A DNA stretch of 64,000 nucleotides from an uncultured Chlorobiaceae bacterium (GCA_903915955.1 CAIWUU010000174.1:30392-94391); one strand, 5' to 3'; positions 32,108 through 43,109 are shown, counted from the stretch's first letter. Numbers and translations: made by a program. Notes: generated from the letters alone by a model not told the origin.

Positions 32108-33496
32108 ATGCAAAGAGATAAGTTTTTTTCTGAATTGGCAATGTTGAGAGCCACATTTCAACAAGGCACAACCAGAGATCTGAAGTGGAGGCGCACGCAG
32201 TTGCTTGCACTTGACACGTTTCTCGTTGAACGCGAAGCTGAAATTGCCAGGGCTTTACACGACGATTTGCGAAAATCCCCAGCCGAATCATTTTTAACCG
32301 AAACCAACTTTCTTCGTGGCGAAATCCGATTTGCTCTCAGGCATCTTAAATCATGGATGAAGCCTCATCGCGTTTTGGTTCCGCTTATCTATCAACCAGC
32401 AAAAGCCCATTATTCGCGTGAGCCTTATGGTGTTGTACTCATTATTGGCGCCTGGAATTATCCTCTGCAACTTTGTCTGGCACCGCTGATAAGCGCTCTT
32501 GCTGCTGGTAATTGTGCGGTGATAAAACCTTCGGAACAGGCTCCGCATACCTCCGCAGTTATTGCAACAAGGCTGAAAGATTATCTTGACCGGAGCGCAA
32601 TCTGTGTGATTGAAGGGGGTGTGGAGGAGGGTAAAGCTCTGCTTGAACAGAGATTTGACTACATCTTTTACACCGGCAGTCAGGAAATCGGGCAAAAGGT
32701 GATGCTTGCCGCAGCAAGGCATCTGACACCCTTGACGCTTGAACTGGGAGGAAAATGTCCCTGCATTGTTGAAAAAGATACCGATATCACGGTTGCGGGG
32801 CGACGGATTGTATGGGCGAAGTTTTTGAACGCCGGTCAAACCTGCCTCGCGCCAGATTATCTTCTCGTACACGAAAAGCGGGCGGATGAGCTGCTCCTGT
32901 CGATGCAGCAGGCCATCACCGACTTTTATGGAGCTGATCCCCGAGAGAGTTGCGATTATCCCCGCATTATTAATGAGTATCATCTCCAGCGGCTTGAGAG
33001 ACTGCTTGAAGGCACCACGCTGTTGTGTGGTGGCGATACTGACGCTGCTGACCGGTATCTGGCTCCAACCATTCTTTGTGGGGTTCGACCTGAGTCGCCT
33101 CTGATGCAATCGGAGATCTTTGGCCCACTGTTGCCGGTTATGGTCTATCGAGAACTTGATGAAGCGCTTGCTTTTATCCGTAAGGGAAAAGAGCCGTTAG
33201 CGATCTATCTTTTCTCCTCTGACCGACAGGTGCAGGAGCGAGTGTTGCGTCACTCCCGTTCAGGCGCTCTCTGCATGAATGATCTGCTTTTTCAGGCAGC
33301 GATTCATAGCCTTCCGTTTGGTGGGTTTGGCGGAAGCGGGTTTGGCGCTTATCATGGTCGCGCCGGATTTGAGACATTTTCCTTTCAGCGAAGCGTTTTG
33401 CACCGTGGGCTGCATCCCGATCCTGATCCCCGGTATCCTCCATACGGCAGTCGGAAAATCGGGTTTCTCCGGCGACTTGTCACTGGCAGAGGGTAG
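32108..33496 (+). CDS. Aldehyde dehydrogenase family protein
   Basis: GVVLIIGAWNYPLQLCLAPLISALAAGNCAVIKPSE, LELGGKCPCIVEKDTD, NAGQTCLAPDY. Confidence 0.95.
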   Translation: MQRDKFFSELAMLRATFQQGTTRDLKWRRTQLLALDTFLVEREAEIARALHDDLRKSPAESFLTETNFLRGEIRFALRHLKSWMKPHRVLVPLIYQPAKAHYSREPYGVVLIIGAWNYPLQLCLAPLISALAAGNCAVIKPSEQAPHTSAVIATRLKDYLDRSAICVIEGGVEEGKALLEQRFDYIFYTGSQEIGQKVMLAAARHLTPLTLELGGKCPCIVEKDTDITVAGRRIVWAKFLNAGQTCLAPDYLLVHEKRADELLLSMQQAITDFYGADPRESCDYPRIINEYHLQRLERLLEGTTLLCGGDTDAADRYLAPTILCGVRPESPLMQSEIFGPLLPVMVYRELDEALAFIRKGKEPLAIYLFSSDRQVQERVLRHSRSGALCMNDLLFQAAIHSLPFGGFGGSGFGAYHGRAGFETFSFQRSVLHRGLHPDPDPRYPPYGSRKIGFLRRLVTGRG

Positions 33497-33625
33497 GCTC
33501 TCATTCTTGTTCTATGAAGTCAGACCGAAACAAGGGGTATGCGGCTTGCTCTTATTACCGTAATATGTTACTTTGGAAGTAAGTTGTTGGGCTGTGCTCT
33601 CTTAATAAAGGTGAAAAAGTCAGTA

Positions 33626-34180
33626 ATGAAAAAAACAGTTACAGGGATTGTGCTTGGTTTTATGGCGTTAACATGTTTTGCACCATCAGCAAATGCAGCA
33701 ATGCCTTACGCACGCGGCTCGGTGGGCTTGGCCTCAATGGGTGATTCTGAGCATACTGCCAGGTCTTACGATACAGGCTATACTGTTACCGGAGCTGTTG
33801 GACTTGACCGTGGCCAATATCGTGTTGAAGCGGAACTCGGCCATCAGACAAGCGGAGTAAAAAATAGTGACTACGAGGTGTCGATGACGACCTGTATGGC
33901 CAATTTTTACTATGATATAGAGCTTCCTCTTGCGCCGGTCAAACCTTTTGTTACAGCCGGAGTTGGTTTTGCGAATGTTGTTGAAGATACCGGAGTTGAG
34001 GTCGATGACAGGGTTCTTGCCTGGCAGATCGGTGCCGGAGCAGGATTCAGTGTTGCCCCTTTTGTCACTTGTGATGTGCAGTATCGACATTTAACAACAA
34101 CTGATCCTGAGTTGGCAGGAGCCAAGAAATATAGTTTTGGATCGAATAATGTGACTATTGGTCTTAGAATCACACTGTAA
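33626..34180 (+). CDS. Outer membrane beta-barrel protein (start adjusted)
   Basis: Signal peptide MKKTVTGIVLGFMALTCFAPSANA, amphipathic strands, C-terminal ...VTIGLRITL. Confidence 0.75.
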   Translation: MKKTVTGIVLGFMALTCFAPSANAAMPYARGSVGLASMGDSEHTARSYDTGYTVTGAVGLDRGQYRVEAELGHQTSGVKNSDYEVSMTTCMANFYYDIELPLAPVKPFVTAGVGFANVVEDTGVEVDDRVLAWQIGAGAGFSVAPFVTCDVQYRHLTTTDPELAGAKKYSFGSNNVTIGLRITL

Positions 34181-34239
34181 AGCAATTATTCCAGGTTTTT
34201 TTACCTCTTGTCATTAACCGTTTAACAGGGGAGGTTGCC

Positions 34240-34710
34240 GTGCCTATTCGCAAATTGAGGGAGTTTCTTGATAGTCACGCTGTCAGGTATTTTGTGGTCA
34301 GCCATTCACCGGCCTATACGGCACAGGAGATTGCGGCATCTGCTCATGTCCCGGGAAAAGAGCTGGCCAAAACTGTTATGGTAACGATTGCCGGAAAAAT
34401 GGCGATGGTTGTTTTGCCAGCTTCCCGTCAGCTTGACTTTAACCTGCTTCGGGAGATATCTGGCACAGAAGATGTAGAGCTTGCCAGTGAGAAAGAGTTT
34501 GTTGATCTCTTTCCCGGATGTGAGATTGGTGCCATGCCTCCTTTTGGTAATCTTTATGGCATGGCGGTGTATGTCTCTGAAGAGCTTGAAGATGATGATG
34601 AGATCGCCTTTAATGCAGGGGCTCATAATGAACTCTTGCGCCTCTCCTACGACAGTTACAAGAGGCTGGTTCATCCAAAAGTTGCGAAGCTCTCTCTTCC
34701 AGTGAAGTGA
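34240..34710 (+). CDS. YbaK/EbsC-type aminoacyl-tRNA deacylase domain protein (GTG start)
   Basis: AYTAQEIAASAHVPGKELAKTVMV, PPFGNLYGMAVYVSE. Confidence 0.85.
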   Translation: MPIRKLREFLDSHAVRYFVVSHSPAYTAQEIAASAHVPGKELAKTVMVTIAGKMAMVVLPASRQLDFNLLREISGTEDVELASEKEFVDLFPGCEIGAMPPFGNLYGMAVYVSEELEDDDEIAFNAGAHNELLRLSYDSYKRLVHPKVAKLSLPVK

Positions 34711-34822
34711 GTAACGGCTGGCATGATGGATTTTTCAGGGGAAATGTTACCTTTGGTGCGTGACTTCCGACAGTAAAGAAGAAAAGGATTCATGAGATGG
34801 GTAGCATTGAAACTGAATTCTT

Positions 34823-35974
34823 ATGAAAATAGCTTTATACGCAGGGACCTATGTCAAGGATAAGGATGGTGCGGTTAAATCCATCTATCAACTGGTCTCC
34901 TCATTCAGGAACAACGATCATGAGGTAGTCGTCTGGTCTCCCGATGTCTCTCCGGGCAACGATCATAACGGCATGGCTGTCCATAAAATGCCCTCTGTTC
35001 CGATTCCGCTCTACCCTGATTATAAACTTGGCTTTTTTACCAATCAAACTCGTCGGCAGCTTGATGCGTTTGCGCCGGATATCGTGCATATTTCGACACC
35101 TGATATTATCGGCAGAGCGTTTCTTCTTTATGCTCGACAAAAAAATATGCCGGTTGCCTCTGCCTTTCACACCGACTTCCCCTCCTATCTCGCTTACTAT
35201 CGCCTCGGTTTTGCTGTGAAGTCTGCCTGGCGCTATCTGATGTGGTTTTACAATAACTGTAATGAAGTGCTCGCTCCAAATGAGTGCGTCCGGTTGAAGT
35301 TGGAGAGCTATCGTATTAACAATGTTGCTATTTGGTCGCGGGGCATTGATAAGGGGCTATTCGATCCATCCCGCCGCTCTCAACAACTTCGAACAGCCTG
35401 GAGTGCGGAGCAGAAGACGGTTTTTATCTATACCGGGCGATTTGTGCCCTATAAGGATACCGAAGTGGTTATGCAGGTATATGAACGGTTTATGCAGAGT
35501 GACTATGCTGATAAGGTACGGTTTGTGATGATTGGTTCCGGCCCAGAGGAGGATGTGATGAGGCGAAGAATGCCTGAAGCGATTTTTACCGGATATCTTA
35601 CAGGTGTGGAATTACCTGTTGCCTATGCTTGTGGAGATATTTTTCTCTTTCCTTCAACCACAGAAGCATTTTGCAATGTTGCACTCGAAGCCATCGCATC
35701 AGGACTGCCAGCGGTAGTCTCGGATGCTGGCGGCTGCCGTGATATTGTTGTGCGTTCCGCTGGTGGCCTGGTTGCACGCGCTGGAGATGTTGATGATTTT
35801 TACAGCAAATGTGTTGCATTGCTTGGTAATTCCATGCAGTATCGGCAGTTGAGGTCCAATGGTCTTGTTTTTGCAGAGGCGCAGTCATGGTCAGCAGTTA
35901 ATGGCGCTTTGATTGAGCGCTATCAGAAGATGGTTGAGCAGTCGAAAAAGCAACCTGCTCATGCAGCGAAGTAG
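34823..35974 (+). CDS. Glycosyltransferase family 4 protein
   Basis: HISTPDIIG, FIYTGRFVPYKDTEVVMQVYER, FLFPSTTEAFCNVALEAIASGLPAVVSDAGG. Confidence 0.92.
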   Translation: MKIALYAGTYVKDKDGAVKSIYQLVSSFRNNDHEVVVWSPDVSPGNDHNGMAVHKMPSVPIPLYPDYKLGFFTNQTRRQLDAFAPDIVHISTPDIIGRAFLLYARQKNMPVASAFHTDFPSYLAYYRLGFAVKSAWRYLMWFYNNCNEVLAPNECVRLKLESYRINNVAIWSRGIDKGLFDPSRRSQQLRTAWSAEQKTVFIYTGRFVPYKDTEVVMQVYERFMQSDYADKVRFVMIGSGPEEDVMRRRMPEAIFTGYLTGVELPVAYACGDIFLFPSTTEAFCNVALEAIASGLPAVVSDAGGCRDIVVRSAGGLVARAGDVDDFYSKCVALLGNSMQYRQLRSNGLVFAEAQSWSAVNGALIERYQKMVEQSKKQPAHAAK

Positions 35975-36147
35975 CGCAAAGCTTGATACGTTATAGTTGT
36001 ACAATCAGTTACCTTTCTCGGACATTGGGCATCTCCATACATCGGTCGCCGAGCAGGGCGAGGCGCGTATCGAGGCGCTCAGCGCCCTTAGCAGAGTGCA
36101 TCACGAAACCTGAAAAAATTTCTTGCCGCATAAAACCATATAGCATT

Positions 36148-37047
36148 ATGAACACAGGAGTGATTGGGCTGGGAAAAATGGGTTTCAATATAGCGCTGCA
36201 TCTTTTGGAGTGCGGTCATGAGCTGGTGGCGTTCGATCTCTCGGCAGAGGCAGTGGTCTCTATTGCGGCACATGGTGCCCGGTCGGCACGATCGTTGCCG
36301 GAGTTGGTGGGTATGCTCGATACTCCACGTCTCCTTTGGCTCATGGTGCCTGCTGGTGCTCCGGTTGACAGCACCATTGAGCAGCTTCTGCCGCTGCTTG
36401 ATAAAGGCGACATCATCGTTGATGGAGGAAATTCGCATTATAAGGATTCCGAACGGAGAGCAGCTTTTCTTGAAAAGCAGGGTATCCACTTTCTTGATGC
36501 CGGAACAAGTGGTGGCCTTGAGGGGGCGCGGCATGGTGCCTGCATCATGGTTGGTGGCGACAAAAGCGCTTACGATGTTATCGAGCCATTGCTGAGCGAT
36601 CTTTGTGTCGAAAACGGATACGGCTATATGGGGCGTTCCGGGTCAGGCCATTTTGCCAAAATGGTCCATAATGGTATTGAGTACGGTATGATGCAGGCTA
36701 TGGGCGAGGGGTTCAACCTGCTTGATGCCAGTGGTTATGATTTTGATCTTGAAGCGGTTTCCCGGGTCTGGGCAAATGGTTCGGTGATTCGTGGCTGGCT
36801 GATGGATCTCATGGTTCAGGCGCTGCAGAAAGATCCAAAGCTCGATTATCTCACCGGTGCTATTGCTGATTCAGGAGAGGGTCGCTGGACGGTGGAGGCG
36901 GCTCTTGACCATGAGGTGTCGATTCCTGTCATTGCAGCATCTCTGTTCACTCGCTACCGTTCACGTTCTGAAGGGAATTTATCGGACAAAGTTGTGGCAG
37001 CATTGCGTCATGAATTTGGCGGTCATTCTTTTGTTGAGAAACCATAA
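36148..37047 (+). CDS. gnd: 6-phosphogluconate dehydrogenase, decarboxylating, short form (start adjusted)
   Basis: MNTGVIGLGKMGFNIALHLLECGHE, VDGGNSHYKDSERR, FLDAGTSGGLEGARHGACIMVGG, GHFAKMVHNGIEYGMMQAMGEG. Confidence 0.92.
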   Translation: MNTGVIGLGKMGFNIALHLLECGHELVAFDLSAEAVVSIAAHGARSARSLPELVGMLDTPRLLWLMVPAGAPVDSTIEQLLPLLDKGDIIVDGGNSHYKDSERRAAFLEKQGIHFLDAGTSGGLEGARHGACIMVGGDKSAYDVIEPLLSDLCVENGYGYMGRSGSGHFAKMVHNGIEYGMMQAMGEGFNLLDASGYDFDLEAVSRVWANGSVIRGWLMDLMVQALQKDPKLDYLTGAIADSGEGRWTVEAALDHEVSIPVIAASLFTRYRSRSEGNLSDKVVAALRHEFGGHSFVEKP

Positions 37048-38496
37048 ATGGACTCTCTTATGCAGGTAAAACCTGACAATTGCACCATCATCATTTTTGG
37101 AGCCAGCAGTGATCTTGCAGCCCGCAAACTTTTTCCATCGCTCTACGAACTGGCCTTGTGGGGCAACCTTCCCGATGATTATCACATCATCGGTGTTGGT
37201 CGTGCTGCTCTCTCTCATGAGGAGTTTCGCTCTTTTATGCAGACCAAAATGGCTGGAATATTTCCTGACAGCGTGCGGGATGAGGCCGCTTATGCCGCGT
37301 TTATTGCCCGCATCGCTTACGTTCGTCTTGATCTTGAAGAGCCAGATGGTTATCACGCTCTTTATCATGAGATTATGACGACTGCCGCAGCGGTGTGCCG
37401 TTGTGCCAATTTGCTCTTTTATCTTGCGACACCACCAAGTTTTGCTCCGGTTATTGTCCGCAATCTGCAACGTGCCGATCTTGGCGAAAAAGATGGTTGC
37501 ATGGATGGGTGGCGGAAAATTATTGTCGAAAAACCTTATGGACGGGATTTGCAGACAGCGCGTGAACTGAACAGTGTCATCGGCGAGGTTTTCAGCGAAA
37601 ATCGTGTCTTCAGGATTGATCACTATCTGGGTAAGGAGACGGTGCAGAACATTATGGTATTCCGTTTTTCCAATGGAATTTTTGAGCCATTGTGGAATCG
37701 CCATCATATTGCAAACGTCACCATTACCATTGCGGAGGATTTTGGTATTCGCGACCGGGGAGCATTTTATGAAGAGGCAGGTCTGCTTCGTGATATTATG
37801 CAGAACCATGCGCTGCAGCTTCTTGCTGCGGTCGCCATGGAGCCGCCGGTTGATCTTTCTGCGGATGCCGTGCGCGACGAAAAAGCAAAAGTGCTTCGCT
37901 CAATTCGTCCATTTACAACGGAGAGTGTCGATCACTCAGTGGTGCTGGGTCAGTATGATGGCTACCGTTCTGAAAAAAACGTTGCCTCCGACTCAACGGT
38001 TGAGACCTTTGCAGCCATCAAGTTTTTTATTGATAACTGGCGCTGGAAGGATGTCCCTTTTTATGTGAAGGCTGGCAAAAATCTGGCTGCAACAGTGACG
38101 GAGATTGTCATTACCTTCCAGTGCCCTCCCCAGAACTATTTCTGCCCAGCCGAAAGTTGCAGCTATACCGCCAACCAGGTTATTCTGCGTATCCAGCCAG
38201 AGGAGACCATTGCCATAAAGTTTGGGGCCAAGCGCCCTGGGGAATCGGTGATTACCGATCCTGTTTTTATGAAGTTCGATTATAAAACCTCGTTTACTGA
38301 GGCAGGGCTGACTCCCTATCATCGGTTGCTGCTCGATGCTCTGGCAGGGGAGCAGATGAATTTTATCCGTCAGGACAGCGTCGAATACTCGTGGGCCATT
38401 ATTGATTCTATCCGTCAAGCCGTTGGCAGCAAGTTACCCGAGGGTTATCCTGCTCATTCGCATGGGCCAGAGTCGGTTGATAAAATCTATGGTTGA
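37048..38496 (+). CDS. zwf: Glucose-6-phosphate 1-dehydrogenase
   Basis: [55 protein letters not shown]. Confidence 0.96.
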   Translation: MDSLMQVKPDNCTIIIFGASSDLAARKLFPSLYELALWGNLPDDYHIIGVGRAALSHEEFRSFMQTKMAGIFPDSVRDEAAYAAFIARIAYVRLDLEEPDGYHALYHEIMTTAAAVCRCANLLFYLATPPSFAPVIVRNLQRADLGEKDGCMDGWRKIIVEKPYGRDLQTARELNSVIGEVFSENRVFRIDHYLGKETVQNIMVFRFSNGIFEPLWNRHHIANVTITIAEDFGIRDRGAFYEEAGLLRDIMQNHALQLLAAVAMEPPVDLSADAVRDEKAKVLRSIRPFTTESVDHSVVLGQYDGYRSEKNVASDSTVETFAAIKFFIDNWRWKDVPFYVKAGKNLAATVTEIVITFQCPPQNYFCPAESCSYTANQVILRIQPEETIAIKFGAKRPGESVITDPVFMKFDYKTSFTEAGLTPYHRLLLDALAGEQMNFIRQDSVEYSWAIIDSIRQAVGSKLPEGYPAHSHGPESVDKIYG

Positions 38497-39293
38497 GCGG
38501 TAAACCAGAAGAGTGTTCCGTTGACCGGTTTTACAAGACTTGCGGGTACGCTTTTTTCCTCTTCAAGAAATATCTGTTCAGCCAGTTCACTTTTTGCTTT
38601 TCCGGTGGCGAAGAAAAGAATATTTCGTGCATGGTTGATGACCGGCAGGGTCAGGCTGAGCCGTTTTCCCGGTGGTTTTCCGAACGGGGCGTTGAGCGCA
38701 ATGACCCATCGATTCTGTTCCTGAAGTGCCTCAGCATTGTCCGCAAAGAGCGAGGCAGTGTGGCCATCATCGCCGAGACCGAGCAGCATGAGGTCAAAAC
38801 GCGGAAATTTGTCTGATGTGCCACGCTCTTCAATCGGAAAAAATGAGCGGATGGCACCTTCATATTCCCTTGCAGCCTCTTCGGTATCAGCCATTTCTCC
38901 TGCCATTCGGACAAGATGATTTTCGCCAATACCAGAGTGGGGCAACAGCGTTTCCCGAATCATCCGCTCGTTGCTCTCAGGATGGTCGACGGGGAGGCAC
39001 CGCTCGTCACCCATGAAAAACCAACTCTTTTCGGGAAGCTGGTGAAGAGTCTCTCTGCTTTTCGACCAGCCATCAGGGAGCGGAAGTTTGTAGTGTTCCA
39101 GCAGTTCACCGCTCACTCCTTGCGCAAGCCGCTTGTAGAGAATCCGTGGCGAATTACCTCCAGCCAGTACCATCAAAAATCGTCCACGTTCAGCAACGGC
39201 ACGGTAAGCTTTTGCAACAATCAGCGCTGCGGCATGTTCTGTTGTTGCTGTTTCACTGTCATGGTAGAGGAACTTTTGTGAAGATCTGTTCAT
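38487..39293 (-). CDS. pgl: 6-phosphogluconolactonase (start adjusted to MNRSSQ)
   Basis: [54 protein letters not shown]. Confidence 0.93.
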   Translation of the reverse strand: MNRSSQKFLYHDSETATTEHAAALIVAKAYRAVAERGRFLMVLAGGNSPRILYKRLAQGVSGELLEHYKLPLPDGWSKSRETLHQLPEKSWFFMGDERCLPVDHPESNERMIRETLLPHSGIGENHLVRMAGEMADTEEAAREYEGAIRSFFPIEERGTSDKFPRFDLMLLGLGDDGHTASLFADNAEALQEQNRWVIALNAPFGKPPGKRLSLTLPVINHARNILFFATGKAKSELAEQIFLEEEKSVPASLVKPVNGTLFWFTAQP

Positions 39294-39438
39294 AATGTGT
39301 TGCTTTACATGAATTGTCGTTGAACGGATGATGACGCAGATGGTATTGTGGAGTCGCAATGGATATGTTTTGTCTCCACCAACCTTGTTGTGTAAATTGT
39401 GCTTGTTGAACATAATCATAACAAGTGGAGAAGTAAAC

Positions 39439-40086
39439 ATGGCGGCTTTTGATTTTGGCGTGAAAGTTGATTCAAGGCTCTTCGACAGAGAGTGCTGCAC
39501 CATCAATATCCAGAGTTATCTCAGCCAGGCGTGGGAGATGTTCCGTGAGAATATCGGAGAGTTTATCGGGTTTACCCTTGTTATCTTTGCAGTTTGGCTT
39601 GTCAGTGCAATGTTTGATGCTGGCAGCTCTCTGCTTTTTTCCTCTGTGGCGGCGCCGTTTTATGCTGGTTACAGCATTGTGGCGTTCAAACTCATGTTGC
39701 GGCAACCATTTCAATTCAGCGATTTTTTCCGGGGCTTCAACTATTTTCTTCCCCTCTTTCTCGCCTCACTCGCCAGCACTCTTCTGGTCAGCATCGGTTT
39801 TGTACTGCTGCTGATTCCAGGGATTTACCTTGCCATCGGTTATATGTTTACCACTTTTCTTGTGATTGATTATCGTATGGAGTTCTGGCAGGCAATGGAG
39901 ATGAGTCGCAAAGTTATTTCGCGTAACTGGTTTGCATTTTTTCTTTTTGCGCTTGTGCTCTGTTTTATTAATCTGCTTGGTGCGCTCGCTTTCGGTATCG
40001 GGTTGCTCGTTACGTTGCCGGTTACATCCTGCGCGGTGGCAGTCGCCTACAGGGAGATTGTTGGTCTCAATGCATCAACATGGTAA
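39439..40086 (+). CDS. Hypothetical multi-TM membrane protein (start adjusted)
   Basis: Several TM helices; RBS-like GGAGAAG upstream of ATG. Confidence 0.65.
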   Translation: MAAFDFGVKVDSRLFDRECCTINIQSYLSQAWEMFRENIGEFIGFTLVIFAVWLVSAMFDAGSSLLFSSVAAPFYAGYSIVAFKLMLRQPFQFSDFFRGFNYFLPLFLASLASTLLVSIGFVLLLIPGIYLAIGYMFTTFLVIDYRMEFWQAMEMSRKVISRNWFAFFLFALVLCFINLLGALAFGIGLLVTLPVTSCAVAVAYREIVGLNASTW

Positions 40087-40194
40087 CATGCCGTGTTATT
40101 GATATTTTATGATTCTGTGAAAACATTATTGCCCTTGTGCGTATCGCGGATTGTCGCGGCAAGGAGCGCGAACATCCAAAAAGGAGAATATTCT

Positions 40195-40929
40195 ATGAAA
40201 AAGAGATTGATGGTTGCAGCTCTCTGCTGTTTTGCAACGTTTGCTTTCCCCCCTGCTGGATATGCCGCCGAGCCTCAGGTTGTGGTCTCGGCTTCGGGAA
40301 AGGTTTCGATAAAGCCCGATACGGCGGAGTTTGGGGTAGTGATTAAATCAGATGCAAAGACGGCAGACAAGGCGGCAGACAAGGCGGCAGCCGAAACGGC
40401 AGTACGGTATCGCGCGGTGCAGAGTGCGCTGAGAAAGGCAGGTATTCCAATTGAGGATGCCCCCACCAGTGCTTATACCGTCTCTCCCCGTTGGGAGTGG
40501 AATCCCTCTCTGGAGAGAAATATTTTGAAAGGCTACACGGCACTCCATACCATCAAGGTTAAGGTGCGTACTCTCGGAAAAACGGGACATGCCATTGATG
40601 CAGTTGTACAGGCGGGAGCAGATGAGGTGCAGAGCATCATTTTTTCATCAAGCAGTTATGAAGAGCTTCGTCAACAGGCACTTGCTGAGGCGGTTGGCAA
40701 TGCCCGAAGGGATGCTCTCGTTATGGCCAAAGCTGCTGGAGGCACTCTTGGTGAGTTGATTGAGGTCAGCGTCAGTCAGCCGGTGTATGGTGGCCGGCCT
40801 GTTTTTGAGGCTATGGCTTTGAGGGCAGCACCAGCACCGGTGCCGACCGAAATAGCACCAGCCGATCAGGAGATCAGTGTTACGGTTAATTCAACCTGGC
40901 GCTTTATCGGTTCACCTGTTGTCAAGTAA
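40195..40929 (+). CDS. SIMPL (DUF541) domain periplasmic protein (start adjusted)
   Basis: Signal peptide, VVVSASGKVSIKPDTAEFGVVIKSDAKTADKA, C-terminal ISVTVNSTWRF. Confidence 0.88.
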   Translation: MKKRLMVAALCCFATFAFPPAGYAAEPQVVVSASGKVSIKPDTAEFGVVIKSDAKTADKAADKAAAETAVRYRAVQSALRKAGIPIEDAPTSAYTVSPRWEWNPSLERNILKGYTALHTIKVKVRTLGKTGHAIDAVVQAGADEVQSIIFSSSSYEELRQQALAEAVGNARRDALVMAKAAGGTLGELIEVSVSQPVYGGRPVFEAMALRAAPAPVPTEIAPADQEISVTVNSTWRFIGSPVVK

Positions 40930-41006
40930 TTTCTGGATACGGGCAAATGCAAGCAAAAACCAGGCGTAGCCTGATATCAACAGGGGTGTGCATCAGATTT
41001 GACCGT

Positions 41007-41037
41007 AGCCCGAAAAAAGCTATCTTTTCGGGCTTTT
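41007..41037 (+). terminator. Intrinsic terminator after SIMPL gene
   Basis: AGCCCGAAAA...TTTTCGGGCTTTT. Confidence 0.75.
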
Positions 41038-41064
41038 GTTGTGATCGCAGAGTGCTGCTTCTGA

Positions 41065-42723
41065 TTGAATATGTTTGATGGATTGTTTATGTGCCGCTTG
41101 ATTTCCCTCTTTTTTTTGACGATGCTGATTGCCTTGCCTGCGCATGGAGAGCCCCAATTGGAGAGTGAGCGCCCCTCAATGGGTAATACCGTCGCGGAAC
41201 AGATTCACGAGCAGTGTAATCGTCAGCTTCAGCAGAAGAGTTCCACTGGCGGAACGGCAAGAGAGCTGATGAATATCCGGCTGGAGCGCCTCTACTCTGT
41301 GAGGGGGTTTCAGCCTCTCTGGACAAATGGGAAGATGATTGATGCACTGATTACTGCGGTTGAAGAGTCTGCTGCTGATGGTCTCAATCCTTCCGATTAT
41401 CATCTCACCCATATCAGGGAATTTGCAGCTCATCCATCACTATCTCCTGAACAGATGGCGCGATTCGATTTTCTTCTCACCAAATCGTTTTTGACTCTTG
41501 CAAGCCATCTTCGTTATGGCAAAGTTGACCCTGTGCGTCTTGATTCCAGTTGGAACATCAATGAAGTGAAAAACTTCAGCACTCTTGATGAGACTCTTCG
41601 ACGTGCCATAGATCAGGAATCAGTCACGCTTATTTTAAAGGATCTTCGTCCGCAAGATGCTAACTACGATCTTCTCAAAAAAGGGCTTGATCGCTATCGC
41701 TCTATTGCCCGTCATGGTGGCTGGCCAGTGTTGTCGGCAGGGCCGACGATGAAACCAGGGTTCAGAGATAGTCGAATCGCAGTGCTGAGGCAACGTCTCA
41801 AGGTTTCGGGTGATTTTTCTGGTCGGGTTGCGGACTCCTCCTCCATGTACAGCCAGGAGATTGTTGAGGCGGTCAAGCGCTTTCAAAAGCGGAGTGGTCT
41901 GGATGCTGATGGTTCGGTTGGAGTTGTCACGCTTCGCGTCTTGAATATTCCTGTTGAGTATAGGATCGAACAGATTTGTGTCAATCTGGAACGGTATCGA
42001 TGGTTTTTACATGACATCGAGCCGACCTGCATTCTGGTGAACATTGCCAGCTATTCTCTCCAATATCTTGAAAATGGAAGATATCGATGGGGGACAAGGG
42101 TTATTGTCGGGCAACCTCTCCGGGAAACACCCGTCTTCAAGGCAACTATGGGGTATATCGTTTTCAATCCTAAATGGGTTGTTCCTGCGACTATTCTTGC
42201 CAAGGATGTTCTTCCCGCACTTAATAAAGATCACGCATACCTCAAAAAAAAACAACTTCGGGTGGTTGGTGAAGATGGTACTACCGTTAATCCCGACTCA
42301 GTTAACTGGTCACAATATTCAGCTACAAACCTGCCTTACCGCCTGCAACAGCGATCAGGTGACAAAGGTTCACTCGGAAGGATCAAATTCCTTATGCCGA
42401 ACCGCCACACTGTTTATCTGCACGACACCCCCAGTAAAGAGCTGTTTGCAAAGAGCAGCAGAGCCTTCAGCTCAGGCTGCATTCGGGTACAAAACCCCGC
42501 AGAACTGGCCAGGCTGGTGCTGCAAGACAGCATCCGCTGGAGCAGCACAAAAATTCAGGAAGCCATCAACACGGGAAAAACCAAAACCGTCGTTATCCCA
42601 AAACAGATTCCTGTTTTTCTCCTCTACCTGACAACTGTTCCCAGTGGTGAAGAGCTTCAATTCCGTGACGACATCTATAATCGCGACAAAAAAGTGCTGA
42701 AACTCCTCAATAAACCCTTGTGA
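41065..42723 (+). CDS. YcbB/LdtD-like L,D-transpeptidase with peptidoglycan-binding domain
   Basis: PG-binding VKRFQKRSGLDADGSVGVVTL, YkuD active site HDTPSKELF...AFSSGCIRVQNPAELA. Confidence 0.92.
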   Translation: MNMFDGLFMCRLISLFFLTMLIALPAHGEPQLESERPSMGNTVAEQIHEQCNRQLQQKSSTGGTARELMNIRLERLYSVRGFQPLWTNGKMIDALITAVEESAADGLNPSDYHLTHIREFAAHPSLSPEQMARFDFLLTKSFLTLASHLRYGKVDPVRLDSSWNINEVKNFSTLDETLRRAIDQESVTLILKDLRPQDANYDLLKKGLDRYRSIARHGGWPVLSAGPTMKPGFRDSRIAVLRQRLKVSGDFSGRVADSSSMYSQEIVEAVKRFQKRSGLDADGSVGVVTLRVLNIPVEYRIEQICVNLERYRWFLHDIEPTCILVNIASYSLQYLENGRYRWGTRVIVGQPLRETPVFKATMGYIVFNPKWVVPATILAKDVLPALNKDHAYLKKKQLRVVGEDGTTVNPDSVNWSQYSATNLPYRLQQRSGDKGSLGRIKFLMPNRHTVYLHDTPSKELFAKSSRAFSSGCIRVQNPAELARLVLQDSIRWSSTKIQEAINTGKTKTVVIPKQIPVFLLYLTTVPSGEELQFRDDIYNRDKKVLKLLNKPL

Positions 42724-42826
42724 TACACCTATCCCTGTAGCGGTTGTTTATTCTGATGTTTCGTATTGCATCAACGTTTGTCGTAAAGATGATACCGGGT
42801 TACGTTGAGCGTTCTGGATGGAAAAT

Positions 42827-42865
42827 AAAAAGCACCCGCAGTTTGTGACTCTGTGGGTGCTTTTT
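42827..42865. terminator. Bidirectional terminator
   Basis: AAAAAGCACCCGCAG-TTTGTGACT-CTGTGGGTGCTTTTT, perfect apart from one pair. Confidence 0.85.
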
Positions 42866-42881
42866 GTGTAATAAGAGCTGC

Positions 42882-43109
42882 TTACTTCTGTGGAAAAATA
42901 GATGATGCAATGTTCTGGACAATCTGGCAGCAATTGCTGAAGAGGTTGCCAATAAGCTCAGAAGATGTTTTAACAAGAGGCTCGATAAGCTGTCCGGCTG
43001 TTTTGATTCCGATGTTTAACAAATCGACCTGCTGCTGGGCCATTGTCCCTGCTGTTGTCAAGAGGTTGTTCAGGGCTGCTGAGAAATCGTGGATTGCGTC
43101 GTTTGACAT
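42882..43109 (-). CDS. Chlorosome envelope protein-like (CsmB/CsmF family?)
   Basis: 75 aa, MSNDAIHDFSAALNNLLTTAGTMAQQQVDLLNIGIKTAGQLIEPLVKTSSELIGNLFSNCCQIVQNIASSIFPQK; layout resembles CsmB/F envelope proteins. Confidence 0.55.
   Translation of the reverse strand: MSNDAIHDFSAALNNLLTTAGTMAQQQVDLLNIGIKTAGQLIEPLVKTSSELIGNLFSNCCQIVQNIASSIFPQK

Noticed and set aside
35983-36147. N-terminal extension of the gnd ORF
   Set aside because: Conserved Rossmann start MNTGVIGLGKMG begins at 36148; upstream residues look non-coding.
40365-40400. GACAAGGCGGCAGACAAGGCGGCAG short tandem repeat in SIMPL gene
   Set aside because: Only two units, codon-level repetition of ADKAADKAA inside a CDS.
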